A stretch of DNA of 64,000 nt from assembly GCA_021014325.1 (NCBI GenBank), contig CM037476.1, forward strand, positions 13,924,827 through 13,988,826, in the 5' to 3' direction. Numbering within the stretch: position 1 is the first letter of the stretch; each line of letters begins with the position of its first letter. The stretch is from Plazaster borealis. Taxonomy: Eukaryota > Echinodermata > Asteroidea > Forcipulatida > Labidiasteridae. This document shows positions 13,501 through 24,615 of the stretch, piece by piece. Position numbers and translations under genes: made by a program. A model generated the notes under the pieces. That model searched no databases, was not told the origin of the DNA, and was given only the letters and a program-made list of their open reading frames with translations.

Positions 13501-16500
13501 GGCTGATACATGTGAGTTGCGGGCCGATACATGTGAGTCGCCGGCTGATACATGCGAGTTGCGGGCCGATACATAAAAGCGGGCCAATACATGCGAATTA
13601 GGGCAGATACGCAACAACAACAAAAAGGGGGGGGGTCTTGAGATTACCTGATTCACATAACACTTTTTAGAATGCCCAAGATTGCACAGTAGGCTTTTAA
13701 AACCAAAGATAAACACCAAGTATAAAACATTCAGAGGACCTCGTTTTAATGTAGCGTTCTTAGGCAAAACTTCCCAATTTTGGTCTAGAATGCCCCCCAC
13801 TTTTGAAAAATCTTGGGGAGAACCCTGCATAGTGAGGCAATTATAATTTTGCTTTATAACATAAATTTGTATATAAACATTATTTTAATATCATCTTATA
13901 GGCCTATAAATCGGAGTTGAGAGCTCAATCGTTAGGTTTTAATCCATTGGTCATAATGGGACACAGATAGAACCTGAGTACTCGTGATTTGAGCCATGTA
14001 AAACTTCTGTACAGGTTTAGTTTGCAAAAAGGCAAGATTGACTATTTAATTATAAAATACTTACAACCCTCGCGATGAAAAGCGTCTTGAATGGGTCACC
14101 GTTAATGGCTGCTGCAGGCTCCCCTGTACAAAAAGAGCAAACATTGAATAAGGAATTGGTGGCTATCAAGATTTTAGCCAGGATTTGGTAAAAGGGTGTC
14201 CAAATTTGCTGGAAATTTAAAAACTGGGTGTCCAAATTTGTTCACTTACAATACATGAAATTTACATGTAAATGACAGATAAAACAGGGTGTCCAAATTT
14301 AAAACAGGGTGTCCAAAAGACACCCCGACATTCCTCTGGCTAACACTTTATTATTATTATTTTATTTCTCTCCACAAATCCAATAAAAATTTACACATAA
14401 AAGATATACAAAGGATATGGAGAAGGCTAGACTGAGGAGGAAAATAAAATTTCCCTATAACCTAAAGGTTCAGTCTGCCGATGGCAACACTATGGCTGTG
14501 GCTGCAACTGTTGAACTAAGAGTATTGCTAAGGATGTCCTATACTTCAACGCATGATGACACGGTGATCAAGCCATAGCCATAGCTGCAGCCGCTAATTC
14601 GGACACGGCCTAAGGCCCTATCTGAATTGGCGGCTACAGCTATGGCTACGACTGTTGCCTAGGGCTTTCTTAAGGACATCCTATACTTCAACGCACGTTG
14701 ACGAGGCAATCCAAGTGTATACAATAACAGGGATTGCTTGTTTCTGATGACTTTGTGGAATCAAATCTCCATTTCATAATTGATTCAGATCAAAGATATA
14801 CAATGTTAAGTGTTCTTGTTACTTCTTTCTGTAAACCACACAAGTTGTATTTAATACATGTAGTTAACGGCAAGAAGCGACAAGGTGTTTCTGTACCTGG
14901 CGTTTACTACAGAGTAGAGTATTAGCCACTCAACCCTGTGAAATCACCAGGAAAGCATATCATATGCTTTAATATGTTTTAATATGCTTTACTTGATCAA
15001 TTCTATTTTTCACTGAAAACATTTTTCAAAGAATTATTTCTCTGAACAAATTTTAACAGATGTTTGAAAAACGTACAAAAGCTTTCGCATTATGCCATGG
15101 ACAATGCACAAAATACATGTGACATGGCTGATGGACGTGAGATAATATTGGGATCCCAAAAATAATTCATTTTTAGTTTTTAATTAACTGCCACTTATCA
15201 TTGGCGGAGTTTGTCTTGCCAGTTTAAACGAAAGCTTATAACCGTCTCAAAACTATTTAAAATTAAATCTGAATTTTTGGGCAAAATCAGCCAAAAAACG
15301 GACCTAGCATCTTTTTACTAATATGGAATTATCTACCAATCTCCATCCAGAATGCTTCATCTCTTGAACAGTTTAAACCCGTATTTTTTTTTACAAAAAT
15401 TCCAACTTACAGTCTGTGATTGCGGCTTCTGACTTGGCTCTGTGAGCTTCCTCTTTCTCTTTTCTCTTTCTGTCCTTCTTCTCTTCTTTAGTCTCGACAC
15501 GTGTTGGAGGAGGTGTGTCTTTTGGGTCCTGCGCATACGTAAGTAAAATTCAGACTCAGTGAAAATTAAAACAGCTGTTCGCATTCACCACTAAGAATCA
15601 AACTTACTGTTAGTAAATTAATACATGAATACATACTGCTCCCCAGCAAAGTCGCCCCTAGCAAAGCCGCACCTCACAAAGTCGACCCCAACAAAGTCAC
15701 CCTCGACACAGTCGTCCCCCCCCCACAAAGTCGCCCCGTGTAAAAGGTTGTGAGTGATTTAAAGCCATATCACAAAGTCAGGGCGCCCCAAGTTATGGAT
15801 TTAGATTCACACAAACTTTTGTTAGCAGCCTGACGGTTTGACTCTAGCAGAGTCTCTCTCGAAGGCTAAAGCTTTTGCGAAAGCCTCTGCAAGGGTTGGA
15901 ACAAATTTTTGCGTGAATTTAAATCATTAACATGGGGCGCCCTCTCACTTTGTGAAGCTTCTAATAATCGCTCACAACCTTTTACACGTGGCGACCTTGT
16001 GGGGAGGGGGGGTGGGGCGACTTTGATGGGGGGGCGACTTTGTAGTGGGTGACTTTGCTGGGGGTGAGTTGACTGGTTGCGAACAATTCAACGGATGTTT
16101 TATCTGAATATAGCTTGGCGAGTATGCGACGTTATTAATTTAGCCTGCGCGTTACTGTAGGTGTCGCATAAACTATCCGTTGAATTGTGCGCATCCGCAT
16201 GACCCTCACTCTGCCCACAGCCCAGACAGCCGATGACGTCGTTACAATTGATTGGCATGATTGGGATCTTTCCAAAATGGCAGCACTCAGTTTACATTAA
16301 GGGGAGTAATTCGGAGGAATTTTTTTTTTTCCATTTGAAATATCTTTTTAAAAGGTTATTTATTTAAACATCCAAAGCACACAGGGCAGGTAGAGTTAAG
16401 TGAACACATTTAGTTGGTTTAAACCGCCGAACTGTTCGTATAGGGAATGGGCCTTGGATCGTCGATCGCTTAGCTTAACAAAAAATTGGTTCGGACGTGT

Positions 16501-18122
16501 GGCTTCGTGTGGCCAACCAACCATGGAGGTACACCAACCAAGGATTCAGATCTTGGCGGTCCTACTAAAAGCCGACAATGCCAACAACAAGTCCAGTGTG
16601 CCGACAACACGCCGACAACAAGTTTTAAATACCTCAAAAACAGCAAATAAACCAAGGATTTATTAGAAATATGTGTACTATGTAATATTAACAAAAATGC
16701 AATGGCATAACTTCACAAAAAGTCTGAATTTTTAACCAGAAAAAACCCCCGAAGTTACACGGAGTGCAGTCTGACGCCATCTTGGCCTAAAAACCGTGTC
16801 TCGACCATTCCACTATGATACAGGTAAGATGAATTTAGCAAAACAACAGAGGACGGGCGTCATGTGAAGACCTTCACAGTATACCAAGTCTATAGAATTA
16901 GAACTTACCCTAGCCCAGGTTGGACTCCTCCGTTGCATACAACGCGACGGAGTCCAGGGTATAAAGGTCCTCAGGCATTGCGAAAAAATTTATAACCATT
17001 TTTTATCATATTTTTACCTTTTTGAGGAAGCTGAAACGTGACTCACATGTTCCTTGTATCCTGAACCTTACGCCTGCTCTATTCAGAATTGCCAATTTTA
17101 TCCTTGGATGACATTATTGTGAAAATAAAATGGAAATTGACGCATTCGTTGCGACAACCTCAACTGACATGGAACCAAGTCCACAAAAGAGGGCGCTGTC
17201 TAACCCGTAACACTGAACGCTTTTTCTTTCGGGCGGCAACACGACGGAGTCGCAGCGCCAGTGCACAACTTGGACTTATTTTCGGAAATAATGTCATTCA
17301 TGGATGTATTTGATAGGTTTTGAACTCAGCAAAAGTGTAATTAAAGGCACCAAGAATAAGTGAATGGAGTTTCAGCTTCTCAAATTAGGTAAAAATATTT
17401 TAAAATGTTACTCAAAATTTTGTTCGCATTGTAAAGGATCTTTATACCCAGGACGTCAGTGCAGTGGCACTGACTGACGTCCTACCAGGGCTAGAACTTA
17501 CCCTAATTAAATTAAATAAATAATTTCATGTAAAAAACGAACAAGTTTATTTGGTGACCTCTCATTGGCAGTGTATAGTGAAGGTCTTCACATGACGCCC
17601 GCCCTCTGTTGTTTTGCTAAATCCATCTTACCGTATCATAATGGAATGGTCGAAACACGGTTTTTAGGCCAAGCAAGATGGCATGCGACCGCACTCCGTA
17701 AGTTCGGTGTTTTTTTTCTGGTTAAAAATTCAGACTTTTTGAAGTTATGCCATTGCATTTTTGTTAATATTACAAATACATGGTACACTTTGTTTCTGAT
17801 AAATTCTTGGTTTATTTGCTGTTACAGGTGCAACACAAGGACCAGACTGTGTGAACATTCTGAACTAAATTAAAAACTTAGGCCTAGGCCTAAACATCAT
17901 TTAATCAATCACTGGCTTCTCATTTAAATGTTTAACAAAACTTCCACCTTTATGTTGTTAAACTACCCTTCAACTCACCTCAAAGAGACGACAATACTCT
18001 GCCATTCCCATGTAACCATCGTCTTTTTTCTCATGCCGCAGTTTGTCGTTCGGTGGCATGAACCGCAGCGGGTCGCGTGGGGCGAACAACGCCAACAAAT
18101 TTGGTGGTAAATACTGCGTCAT
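1570..18122 (-). CDS. snrnp70: U1 small nuclear ribonucleoprotein 70 kDa (U1-70K), complete, 8 coding exons
   Basis: Core U1 snRNP protein; binds U1 snRNA stem-loop I through its RRM and helps recognise 5' splice sites in the nucleus. Coding exons, 5' to 3' on the minus strand: 18122-17979, 15528-15411, 14123-14065, 12881-12819, 12472-12391, 4089-3988, 3042-2952, 2329-1570. They sum to 1419 nt (472 aa), all with GT-AG introns and compatible phases; human is about 437 aa. The N-terminus begins [20 protein letters not shown], the conserved tail that wraps the Sm core. The RRM spans about residues 100-180, with RNP2 LFIARV (102-107) and RNP1 RGYAFIEY (141-148). A Gly-rich linker ([11 protein letters not shown]) follows. 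The C-terminus is a long Arg-Asp/Arg-Glu repeat, then an acidic tail with two SUMO-consensus-like sites (VKIE, IKKE). Purine at -3 of the ATG. Intron 5 (8.3 kb) holds the decoy 5' splice-site cluster. Confidence 0.97.
2494..2575. repeat. Fragment of a dispersed repeat tail (TTATATAGCGCC type)
   Basis: An AT-rich (AATAAT)n run is joined to TTTATATAGCGCCTTTAAC and AAGCGCTTCACAGTG. The same short motif next to simple repeats recurs near 39400, 54230 and 63305, which suggests a common SINE or LINE 3' end. Lies in snrnp70 intron 7. Confidence 0.45.
3047..3083. repeat. (TAA)n microsatellite at a splice acceptor
   Basis: About nine imperfect TAA/TGA units immediately upstream, in gene sense, of the exon 7 acceptor of snrnp70. 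Read on the minus strand it is (TTA)n and may serve as part of the pyrimidine-rich tract. Confidence 0.6.
3605..3958. repeat. Compound foldback: family A element inside a family M element
   Basis: The outer parts carry the family M inverted ends (AATTTCATGGCACTGCTTACC at 3607; GGTAAGTAGCGCCATGAAATT at the right). Within them, 3714-3906 is a complete family A element bounded by GGGCCCAATTCCATAAAG and its inverse. The right end lies only about 30 bp from exon 6 of snrnp70. Confidence 0.65.
5441..5592. repeat. Foldback MITE, family C
   Basis: A 150-bp element with inverted ends ATTTCACAAAG / CTTTGTGAAAT and internal ATCTTAAGAT. A close copy lies at 40455-40603. A third, at 60541, is interrupted by a TTAA-type element. 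Confidence 0.7.
6120..6312. repeat. Foldback MITE, family A
   Basis: About 190 bp with inverted ends around CAATTTCATAAAGCCTGTA and TTTATGAAATTGG. The interior motifs TTGCTAAGCA and CTTAGCAGAAAC are shared with the copies at 3714, 19573, 25555, 32469, 40607, 44991, 45188, 48040 and 58369. Confidence 0.75.
6455..7873 (-). promoter_or_regulatory. Cluster of decoy 5' splice-site motifs in snrnp70 intron 5
   Basis: CTTAC (GTAAG in gene sense) starts at 6458, 6490, 6522, 6581, 6647, 6668, 6979, 7018, 7072, 7132, 7194, 7220, 7232, 7306, 7408, 7482, 7774, 7784 and 7869. That is 19 sites, where one or two are expected by chance. The other strand has one (near 7254). Five sites lie in a longer shared motif, GGGCTTACC followed by an A-rich base pair and CCC, at 6455, 6665, 6976, 7191 and 7405; the spacings are 210, 311, 215 and 214 nt. 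The sequence between them is not visibly repeated, so this is a recurrent motif and not a tandem duplication. The likely role is binding U1 snRNP to control splicing of its own subunit's pre-mRNA. The motif is observed; the function is inferred. Confidence 0.6.
8014..8160. repeat. Truncated family D MITE
   Basis: Matches the left third of family D (GGTTTTTGTCAATG through ACTGTCACAGCATTTTCACC). The right part is missing. Confidence 0.65.
8490..8562 (-). repeat. tRNA-derived SINE fragment
   Basis: On the minus strand a B-box-like GGTTCAAGTCC sits in AGGTTGCAGGTTCAAGTCCT, followed by GCTCTAGTCAATTTG. The same arrangement occurs at 45950-46046 and 59563-59640. The A-box part is missing, so this is not a tRNA gene. 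Confidence 0.45.
8785..9036. repeat. Family F repeat (CAGGGTTCTCCCC ends)
   Basis: It ends in GGGGAGAACCCTG and its left part matches the left arm of the foldback at 13161-13827. It includes one degenerate GTATCAGCCCGATA unit, where the other copy has a minisatellite. Confidence 0.65.
10728..10882. repeat. Short MITE with GACCCCTTACTT-type ends
   Basis: Inverted ends AGACCCCTTACTT and AAGCAAGGGGGTCT bound a roughly 155-bp, GC-richer interior with GGCCGCCATT and AGCCAATGAGG. It resembles family K at 40849 and 44453 in layout but is clearly diverged. Confidence 0.5.
11027..11138. repeat. Tandem repeat, 28-bp unit, four copies
   Basis: Four consecutive units of GTCGAAGGGTATCCAAAGG followed by TCATTGGTA. 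The third has lost one G and the fourth has two substitutions. Lies in snrnp70 intron 5. Confidence 0.85.
13161..13827. repeat. Foldback element of family F with a minisatellite loop
   Basis: The left arm (about 13161-13330) and right arm (about 13660-13827) are inverted copies; both end in CAGGGTTCTCCCCA. They pair through segments such as TGGAATGTTTTCTACTCGGT. The central 230 bp is an expanded 21-bp minisatellite. Lies in snrnp70 intron 3. Related copies without the expansion are at 8785 and 55787. Confidence 0.8.
13356..13590. repeat. 21-bp minisatellite, about 11 units
   Basis: Unit GGCCGATACATGCGAGTTGC plus one base. Variants alternate (CCGATACATGCGAGTT against CTGATACATGTGAGTCGC), which suggests that pairs of units have been amplified. 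A period divisible by three keeps several frames open on both strands, giving repetitive spurious ORFs. Confidence 0.9.
14463..14720. repeat. Family E repeat, two adjacent diverged copies
   Basis: Segments of the type GCGGCTACAGCTATGGCTAC, then ACTGTTGC, then GTCCTATACTTCAACGCA occur twice, at about 14475-14612 and 14613-14720. Single copies are at 35105-35217 and 43087-43202. A terminus reads TTCGGACACGGCCTA. Confidence 0.7.
15633..16078. repeat. Foldback element with CAAAGTCGCCCC arms (family G)
   Basis: The left arm is a run of CAAAGTCGCCCC-like units ending in GTGTAAAAGGTTGTGAG. The right arm is its inverse (CTCACAACCTTTTACACGTG, then GGGGCGACTTTG units), ending GGGTGAGTTGACTGG. A second copy is at 33790-34310. 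Lies in snrnp70 intron 1. Confidence 0.8.
16634..17826. repeat. Large foldback (about 1.2 kb) beside exon 1 of snrnp70
   Basis: The left arm (about 16634-17085) and right arm (about 17315-17826) are diverged inverted copies. Examples are AACAGCAAATAAACCAAGGA against TTGGTTTATTTGCTGTT, and CGGGCGTCATGTGAAGACC against GGTCTTCACATGACGCCCG. Each arm also contains its own smaller palindrome: GGACTCCTCCGTTGC with its inverse near 16930, and GGACGTCAGTGC with its inverse near 17450. No transposase is encoded. It ends about 150 bp from the U1-70K start exon, within intron 1. Confidence 0.75.
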
Positions 18123-19572
18123 TTTTCAATAGTTTTGGTCCGAATGGACGAAAAACTGACTTCAGAATGATCCTTACCTTTTCCTGGCACTACAAAGTTA
18201 CTATAAATTTCATAATTTACGGAAAGATATACCAACTTGTGATTTTTCAGTAATTTTCATTTCAGAATTTTCTGCAGCTTGCCCTTTCTTCTGGTTCAAG
18301 AGACGTGTGCGTGGTACGGTGTGGCTGATGCGTGTGGCGCGGATGCGTGCAACAACCTCGTGCACATTTTTGTTTGTTATACAGTACACACTCTACCTAA
18401 TTGAAAGGAAGGGAGCGAGCGAAGCTGTAGATGTCCAAGTCTGAGGTCGAAGTATTATCAAGATAAATGAACCACAAGGGGGCGCTGTTTACTTCCACAT
18501 GAACTTTCTTTCACATTCTTTAAAAAAAATCTATGAATGATATAAAGTTGTGTAAACTTGTTTTCTTCGCAAAATCAAGCATTTAAATGTAACCGTCAAC
18601 ATGAAACGCAAACAACAGTGACGTAACAATTCAATGAATAACTTGACAAAAGTGTATCATGTAACTGTAAACAAAAATAATCATAATTAAATTATCACCT
18701 CAAAGGTTTTCATACAACAGTCAAAATTAACCCTTATTTAATTGAACTGGGGTATCCGGGAGGCTCTCTCTGGGGTATCTTCCTGGGATTTGTTCCCCTC
18801 CCTTAGCTTGGTCATTATGTGGATTTTGAGCCCTGGTTTTAGGGCTTTACCCTGGGGGGGGGGGGGGGCTCTCGAATGAGTTCTCCCTGAGAGTGAGGAC
18901 TCTTCCTGGGGCCCTGAAAGGAGTTTTTCCTCAAAAAGTCACGCACAAAAAAAGCCAAATCTTATTTTGTGCATGATAATGATTTCCATTCCTGTCTAAA
19001 AAATAATCACCAACATTGTAATTTATTTATTATATATACACATCCAACAGCACAATTAGCGCCAATAAGATGACGAATAGGATGAAGGAACAGTTTTAGA
19101 TGTGGAAGGGAAAACCCAAATGGGGAAAACCCTAGATATCAGGTAGGAACTGAAAACCCAATCCACGTGCAAATTCGGGATTCAAACCCAGGGTCCACAG
19201 AGGTGAAAGGCAGGGAAAGAAACCACTGAGCCAACCTGCCCAAAATAATACAAACAAGCTTCAAATATATCACTTTGACAAAATACGACCACATTGTTTT
19301 CATCAACAGTAAGCTTTATTGTGCATTGGCAACATTTACTGCAACAAAAAATACTATAATTAATCCATACATTGTACATCAGATCACAGCCTCAACATGT
19401 ATGTGTATCGAACCCACACCAATAATCAGGTGTTTAACAGCGTCTTTAACAAAGCTGTTTGTTTTTGTTTGTTCACTTTTTGTAGCTCTAAAATCTAGTC
19501 CACTCCAAGTTTTAAGAACTGTATCTTGGGACTGGACCGGATTGTGAAAGAGAACCATGTAAAGTTTAGATC

Positions 19573-19734
19573 TGGCCCCAATTTTATAAAGCCTGTAAGC
19601 ACAAAAACTTGCTAAGCACAAACAAATCTTGCTTAGATGAAACAGGTTACCAGTCAAAGTTTCATACAGCTTACATTGTTGCCACTGGTTCCCAACTCAT
19701 TTTTGGCTTGGCAGCTTTATGAAATTGGGCCCTG
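19573..19734. repeat. Foldback MITE, family A
   Basis: Bounded by GGCCCCAATTTTATAAAGCC and ATGAAATTGGGCCC. A stretch near the right arm is shorter than in the other copies. Confidence 0.75.
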
Positions 19735-19829
19735 TATTTACCAAGTTCTTAGAATACTGTCTGGATCTGAATCTGAATTATTTAGTCGGCAAAGCATCCT
19801 ATAAAATAAAATAAAAATACACTTTTTAA

Positions 19830-20190
19830 AGGCAAAGTATACCTTTGGTTTTTGGAACCAATCGCCATTGTTGTAAACCTATATAATTTGAGATTATACA
19901 ATAAAACTAACCCGTGAAAATTTCATTTCAAAAGGTGGTAGGGTTCTTGAGACGATGCCGAAAATCTGGAGCAATAATGTCCACACAGGAAGAATAACTC
20001 GTAATTGGAATACACAATCTGAGAAATGTTTCTCCTTTAAATGTTTTTGAATCCCTCTCTCTAAAACCACATTTCAAGGGAATTGTTTCTCAAAATGTTA
20101 TACATTATCAACAGCTGCAGTGCTTCTTACCAAGTAAGTTGTTATGGTCATTAATTTTTAGAGCAATATTACCAAAGGTATACCCTCCTT
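19830..20190. repeat. TTAA-type MITE, family B
   Basis: Inverted ends AGGCAAAGTATACCTTTGG / CCAAAGGTATACCCTCCTT are flanked by TTAA at 19826-19829 and 20191-20194. The interior (GTGAAAATTTCATTTCAAAA, AATACACAATCTGAGAAA) matches the copy at 61051 and, inverted, that at 60049. Confidence 0.85.
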
Positions 20191-21662
20191 TTAAAGAAGA
20201 CAATGAAGAAACTTCAGTTTTAGACATGGGAGGAAAACCCCTAATAGGAAAGGAAGGGTGCATTTGATCACATCCCATTATTGACATTAAAAAAGAAAAC
20301 AGTGAACTGTCAATTGTGTTTCAGGGATGTGATTGGACGAATGTGAAAATTACTGACAAGTGGCTTGCGGGTCTGGGTCCCCCTTTTTTCTAGAAACAGA
20401 ATCTCTCTGATGTTTACAATTAAGGAGGTTTACAGACTGGTTGACAGAACTGTGCATCACCAGAAATACAAAAGTAAAGGTTTGGACGAAATGTGGACTA
20501 TTTCTTTCTCCCTTTGGTGGTTTCTTTACTTCTCTCAAGAAAATTTGAAGGCTCAGGGAAGTTTTAAGAAAAAACCTGTAATCAGGAAAAATCCTGAGCA
20601 ATCATACTCCTGGTAGCAGTGCAACCAAAAACAGCACAGCCTATTAAACCTTTCTTTAAAGATGCTATCTGGTTGAATACCCTATATACCTTTGAACAAA
20701 ATGAGGCTCAAAAACACCACATTGAGCTGGTGGAAGGCGAGCATACAGCATCTCTGACAAACTGTGTGATCATTTGAACTAATTTTATGCGCAAATATTT
20801 AGTTTTAGGGCAGGTCAAAGGTGAATGTTGCATAAAACCATTTCAAAACTATATCAAACAAAAAACTAAACTGCCACAAGATACAGGCATGATTTTTGGC
20901 CTTTGAAATAAAAAAGTGGTAACCTACATGACCTACATGTACATGTACATATAGCATAGGCTTTTATAGACATTTCAGGCTATTTAATAAATATTTGCTG
21001 ATTTTTCTGAAGGCAATCAAAATCAGAAATCAGATTTAAATCGGAAGAGTATCATGCCCGAAGATACATGTATGCACCATAGAAATGAATGAAATCACAC
21101 CATATACATACGCAGGTGAGAGAGAATAATATGATAAATTTGTACATGTAAAGTTGCCACGATTTAAAAAAAAAAATCTTAAGTCTTAGAACTTTGGTTG
21201 TTTCTAACGATACTCATATTTTCTTTCTTCAAAATATACAGCTATCTGTACAATGAAATCTATAATGTGCCTTTTTCGTACATGACATTTAACACATTAA
21301 CAAACATTAATAATCTTCTATCAAAAATATGATTTACGGACACTACAATGAAAGCAAATACTGGTAATGTACAGCTGTTTCCTGTTGACAAGTACAGAGA
21401 CACAAAATAGCTACAAATAAATAGTCAAACTGTATAACACAGAGTTTTATCAGATTTCATGATTCAATTTCATAAAAGGAAAGGCATGAGACAATTTATG
21501 CCCTGATCAGGAGAGTGGGGAATCCGTCAGAGTAAAGAATAGTCTAATCAGGATACGTTAATTGAGACCTGTTGGCGACGGAACCCAAAAGAAAAAACAA
21601 AACCAAAACCCAAATGTTGAATTATTGATAATGAAGATCTTCCCTACATGTAGCCATTTTAA

Positions 21663-21961
21663 CTCTTTAGAGACTACCAGTATTCATTTCTTCATAATCA
21701 TCATCACATGGCCACTATTGTTGATTTTTGTACTGTATATTTTCAGCAAAAATGTCACACACAAACTAAAGAAATCAGAAATTCTGTTTTGTATTACAAA
21801 ATAGTATATCAACATTGGAAACATTGGAAAATGTCAATTCTGGGCATGACTTGCAGTTTAACCTCTCTCTGTGAATGGGTGTAGGTCAAATCTTGCGGCT
21901 GTTTGCGGTAGCCATGGGCATTCTGGTCAAGTTGCTTGTGGCCACTGTGGTCTCTAAAGGG
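21663..21961. repeat. TTAA-type MITE, family H (copy 1)
   Basis: The ends CTCTTTAGAGAC and GTCTCTAAAGGG are flanked by TTAA at 21659 and 21962. The interior (AGGTCAAATCTTGCGG, GGGCATTCTGG) is shared with 46774-47082 and 47358-47665. The CCC start and TTAA target resemble the piggyBac superfamily. Confidence 0.85.
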
Positions 21962-22530
21962 TTAACAATATTAACAAAAATTAATAACTAATTATTTTGT
22001 ACTCAAATATTGTAAATTTTTGTATAGAACATCCTGATATCAATGCGAACAAACAGGACAAATTTCAGTTGTCAGAGAAACTTTGTTCAGCCTGTTCAGC
22101 TGTGTGAATACTTGAACCCAATGCTTTTGTTTACAAATCCCTGGGGCTCTTACCACAGCTAGCCCCCCCGATATAAAATACAATTTCTTTCAGTCAAATT
22201 TGTTTTACATTTTTGTTTAATGATTGATATCTGTAGACCCTTTGAAGAGACAATAACTTCAAGAAGGTGTAAAAATATTGTTTTGATAAGTGCAAACAGC
22301 GTGTTTTCCTTCTGACTGTCGGCAAAAGCTACCCCACTATAGTGAAGTTTGATATCGTTATTCTTGCAGGGTTTTAAAGCAGTAAAACATGTGGCCCAGT
22401 ATACACTGTGCAAGTCTGGCATGTATTGTATTCAAACTTCTGGGACCAAGTTTGTCCAAACCATGTTGAGTTTTACCTGCCCTCAATTCTGTTTCTTCAA
22501 ATACTTTAGTTTAACCTAGTTTATGGCTTT

Positions 22531-22957
22531 AAAAATTATATCATATTGTTGGGAAAGTAAAAATTATCCATGAAAGTAAAAATAAATTTACCAAATCCAC
22601 AAAGAAAACTTGAGAATAAGACTAGACCTCCTGTTTCCGGTTACTTGTAAACAATTAAGAATTTTGCCCAGCTGACCTTTAAGTTAGCATTAAACCTATG
22701 TAATGGTCGCACAAATTCGGCGTGATTGGCAAACAGGGTTTCTAAAATCTTGTCCCAAGTTTGAATTGTTTTCAATGTTAATTTTGACTAATTTAAAATT
22801 TGAAATTGAATTTATAATAACAAAATGATATGGGATTTTTGTTTTCATGAATATTGTATAAATACAATTTAAAAAGAAGATTGATTTCTTTGAAAACTAT
22901 AGTCATCATTCAAGTTATTTTCTCATTTTGTATACACGTGAGACTTGCACTGTCTAT
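22531..22957 (+). repeat. Dispersed repeat, empty-site copy
   Basis: Alignable over about 400 bp, same orientation, with 48456-49101. Shared blocks include CGCACAAATTCGGC, AGACTTGCAC and TTTTGCCCA. This copy lacks the 196-bp insertion present in the other. Confidence 0.75.
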
Positions 22958-23224
22958 TTATCAATCTTTAGTAAACTCATGAACAAGATGAATGGTACCC
23001 CGTGTTAATCAAACATCCAAGTCATTATGTCTACTATCTACATTAGACATCATGAATACAAATTATTTGTATACCAAGTATAGAGGCCCGACTACTCTCC
23101 CTTCCAGCCTCTACATGGTACATTGGCCCTTTTTGAAAACCTTGGCTACAGCTCGTGGGCTCCACAAGTCTGTTTGAAGCCCTCATGAAAGCGCACTCTC
23201 TCTAAATAACCGACAGAGCCTTAA

Positions 23225-23578
23225 AGGTATCGTACACGTTTGGTAATGACTCAAAACAAATATTAGCATAAAAACTTACTTGGTAACAAGCAACGGAGAG
23301 CTGTTGATAGTATAAAACATTGTAGGAAAAGACTCCCTCTGAAGTAACATAATTTTTGAGAAAGAGGTAATTTCTCACTAAAATAACATAACTTCTTGCA
23401 AGAAGTTTTTATTCCTATCTGAAAGCACACAAATTTGTAAAACAAGGGTGTTTTTTCTTTCATCATTTTCTTGCAACTTCGATGACCAATTGAGCCCAAA
23501 TTTTCACAGGCTTGTTATTTTATGCATATGTGAGGATACACCAAGTGAGAACACTGGTCTTTGACAATTTCAGTGCCT
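23225..23578. repeat. TTAA-type MITE, family B
   Basis: TTAA flanks at 23221 and 23579. The interior motifs CTTGCAACTTCGATGACCAA and TGAGCCCAAATTTTCACAGG are shared with the copies at 32511, 43321 and 60578. Confidence 0.85.
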
Positions 23579-24422
23579 TTAAGCCCAAGCTCAAGCCATG
23601 GTTTCAAAAAGGGCCATTGTTTTGAAGGGAAGACAAAAAGATGGCTCTCTTCCAAAAGTTGTGCCATCCATGTATGATTTGTTTCTTCAAACCGAGTGTT
23701 TGTACATGACTGTACTATTCCTAAAAACCAAGTGATGAAATTTCAAAGCCATGTGGTCAATACATAATGACTACGCTTTTGTTATTTTAACATTTTTTGT
23801 GTGACTGAAAACAAATTCAACATTTTATTAATAAAACATGGGAAACTGACTGGTTGTGTTTTACTGTTATCATCGGTTATAATTTTCATTAGACATTGTT
23901 GGACTACACAACTTTCAAAACAGTATATCATAATATTGCACATAAAATCAAAAGTGTCCGGGTTGTTTTTGTTTTTTCTTAATCTTAAGAACGTAAACAA
24001 AAGAGTCCCATGTATAAAACAAAAATGGTCAAAGTAAACACTTGGCTTTGTGGGTGCACTCATAAATATTTTTTTTAAATCACAGGGTCTTTAATAAAAA
24101 TGAAATTAATTTACAGTATTTATCTATCTTTGGTTTCTGGTCATAGCACAATGAGAAAGTGTAGATACTTTCAGTTGACAGCTCAAGACTAATCCCAGAC
24201 ACACCCTTAGCCCAGCTTAACCCAGATACACAAGCTGCATTAACACATTCTTATCCCAGCTACACCCAAGTTTACTGAGTAGGTAAACAATTCTGCTGAA
24301 AGGGCTCAATGTCATGATGCCTGTGTCTTCCTTCATTCTGTAGCCACTATGTAAAATAACATTGTAGGATCATCATTTCCTGTATCAATAGACAGTTCCT
24401 GATATACGCCATCTTTACAGCA

Positions 24423-24615
24423 GAGCTGCCAACATTTGCATCTTGCAGTCACAGAGATTTTATACAACAATCAGGGAGATATTTAGAATTACATTCAACG
24501 GGAAAGGGAATGTTTCCACGATCAGGAAGATTTTCAAATTTGTTTATCAGCACGTGAAAAGATTGGTATATTTTCAGGAAACTTTCTGCAGAATCAGGGA
24601 GAGTTGGCAACTCTG
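24423..24615. repeat. Short MITE with GCTGCCAACATT ends
   Basis: Imperfect inverted ends AGAGCTGCCAACATT / GAGAGTTGGCAACTCT bound about 190 bp containing two CAGGGAGA-type motifs. Confidence 0.5.

Noticed and set aside
13356..13590. CRISPR-like array
   Set aside because: Units are contiguous with no spacers, and the context is an intron of an animal gene; it is a minisatellite.
13259..13592. Long repetitive ORFs (ADTCEL and PATHMY repeats) on both strands
   Set aside because: Produced by the 21-bp minisatellite, whose period is a multiple of three; not genes.
17089..17313. ORF in the loop of the large foldback as a transposase remnant
   Set aside because: No catalytic motif or similarity that I recognise; too short to support.
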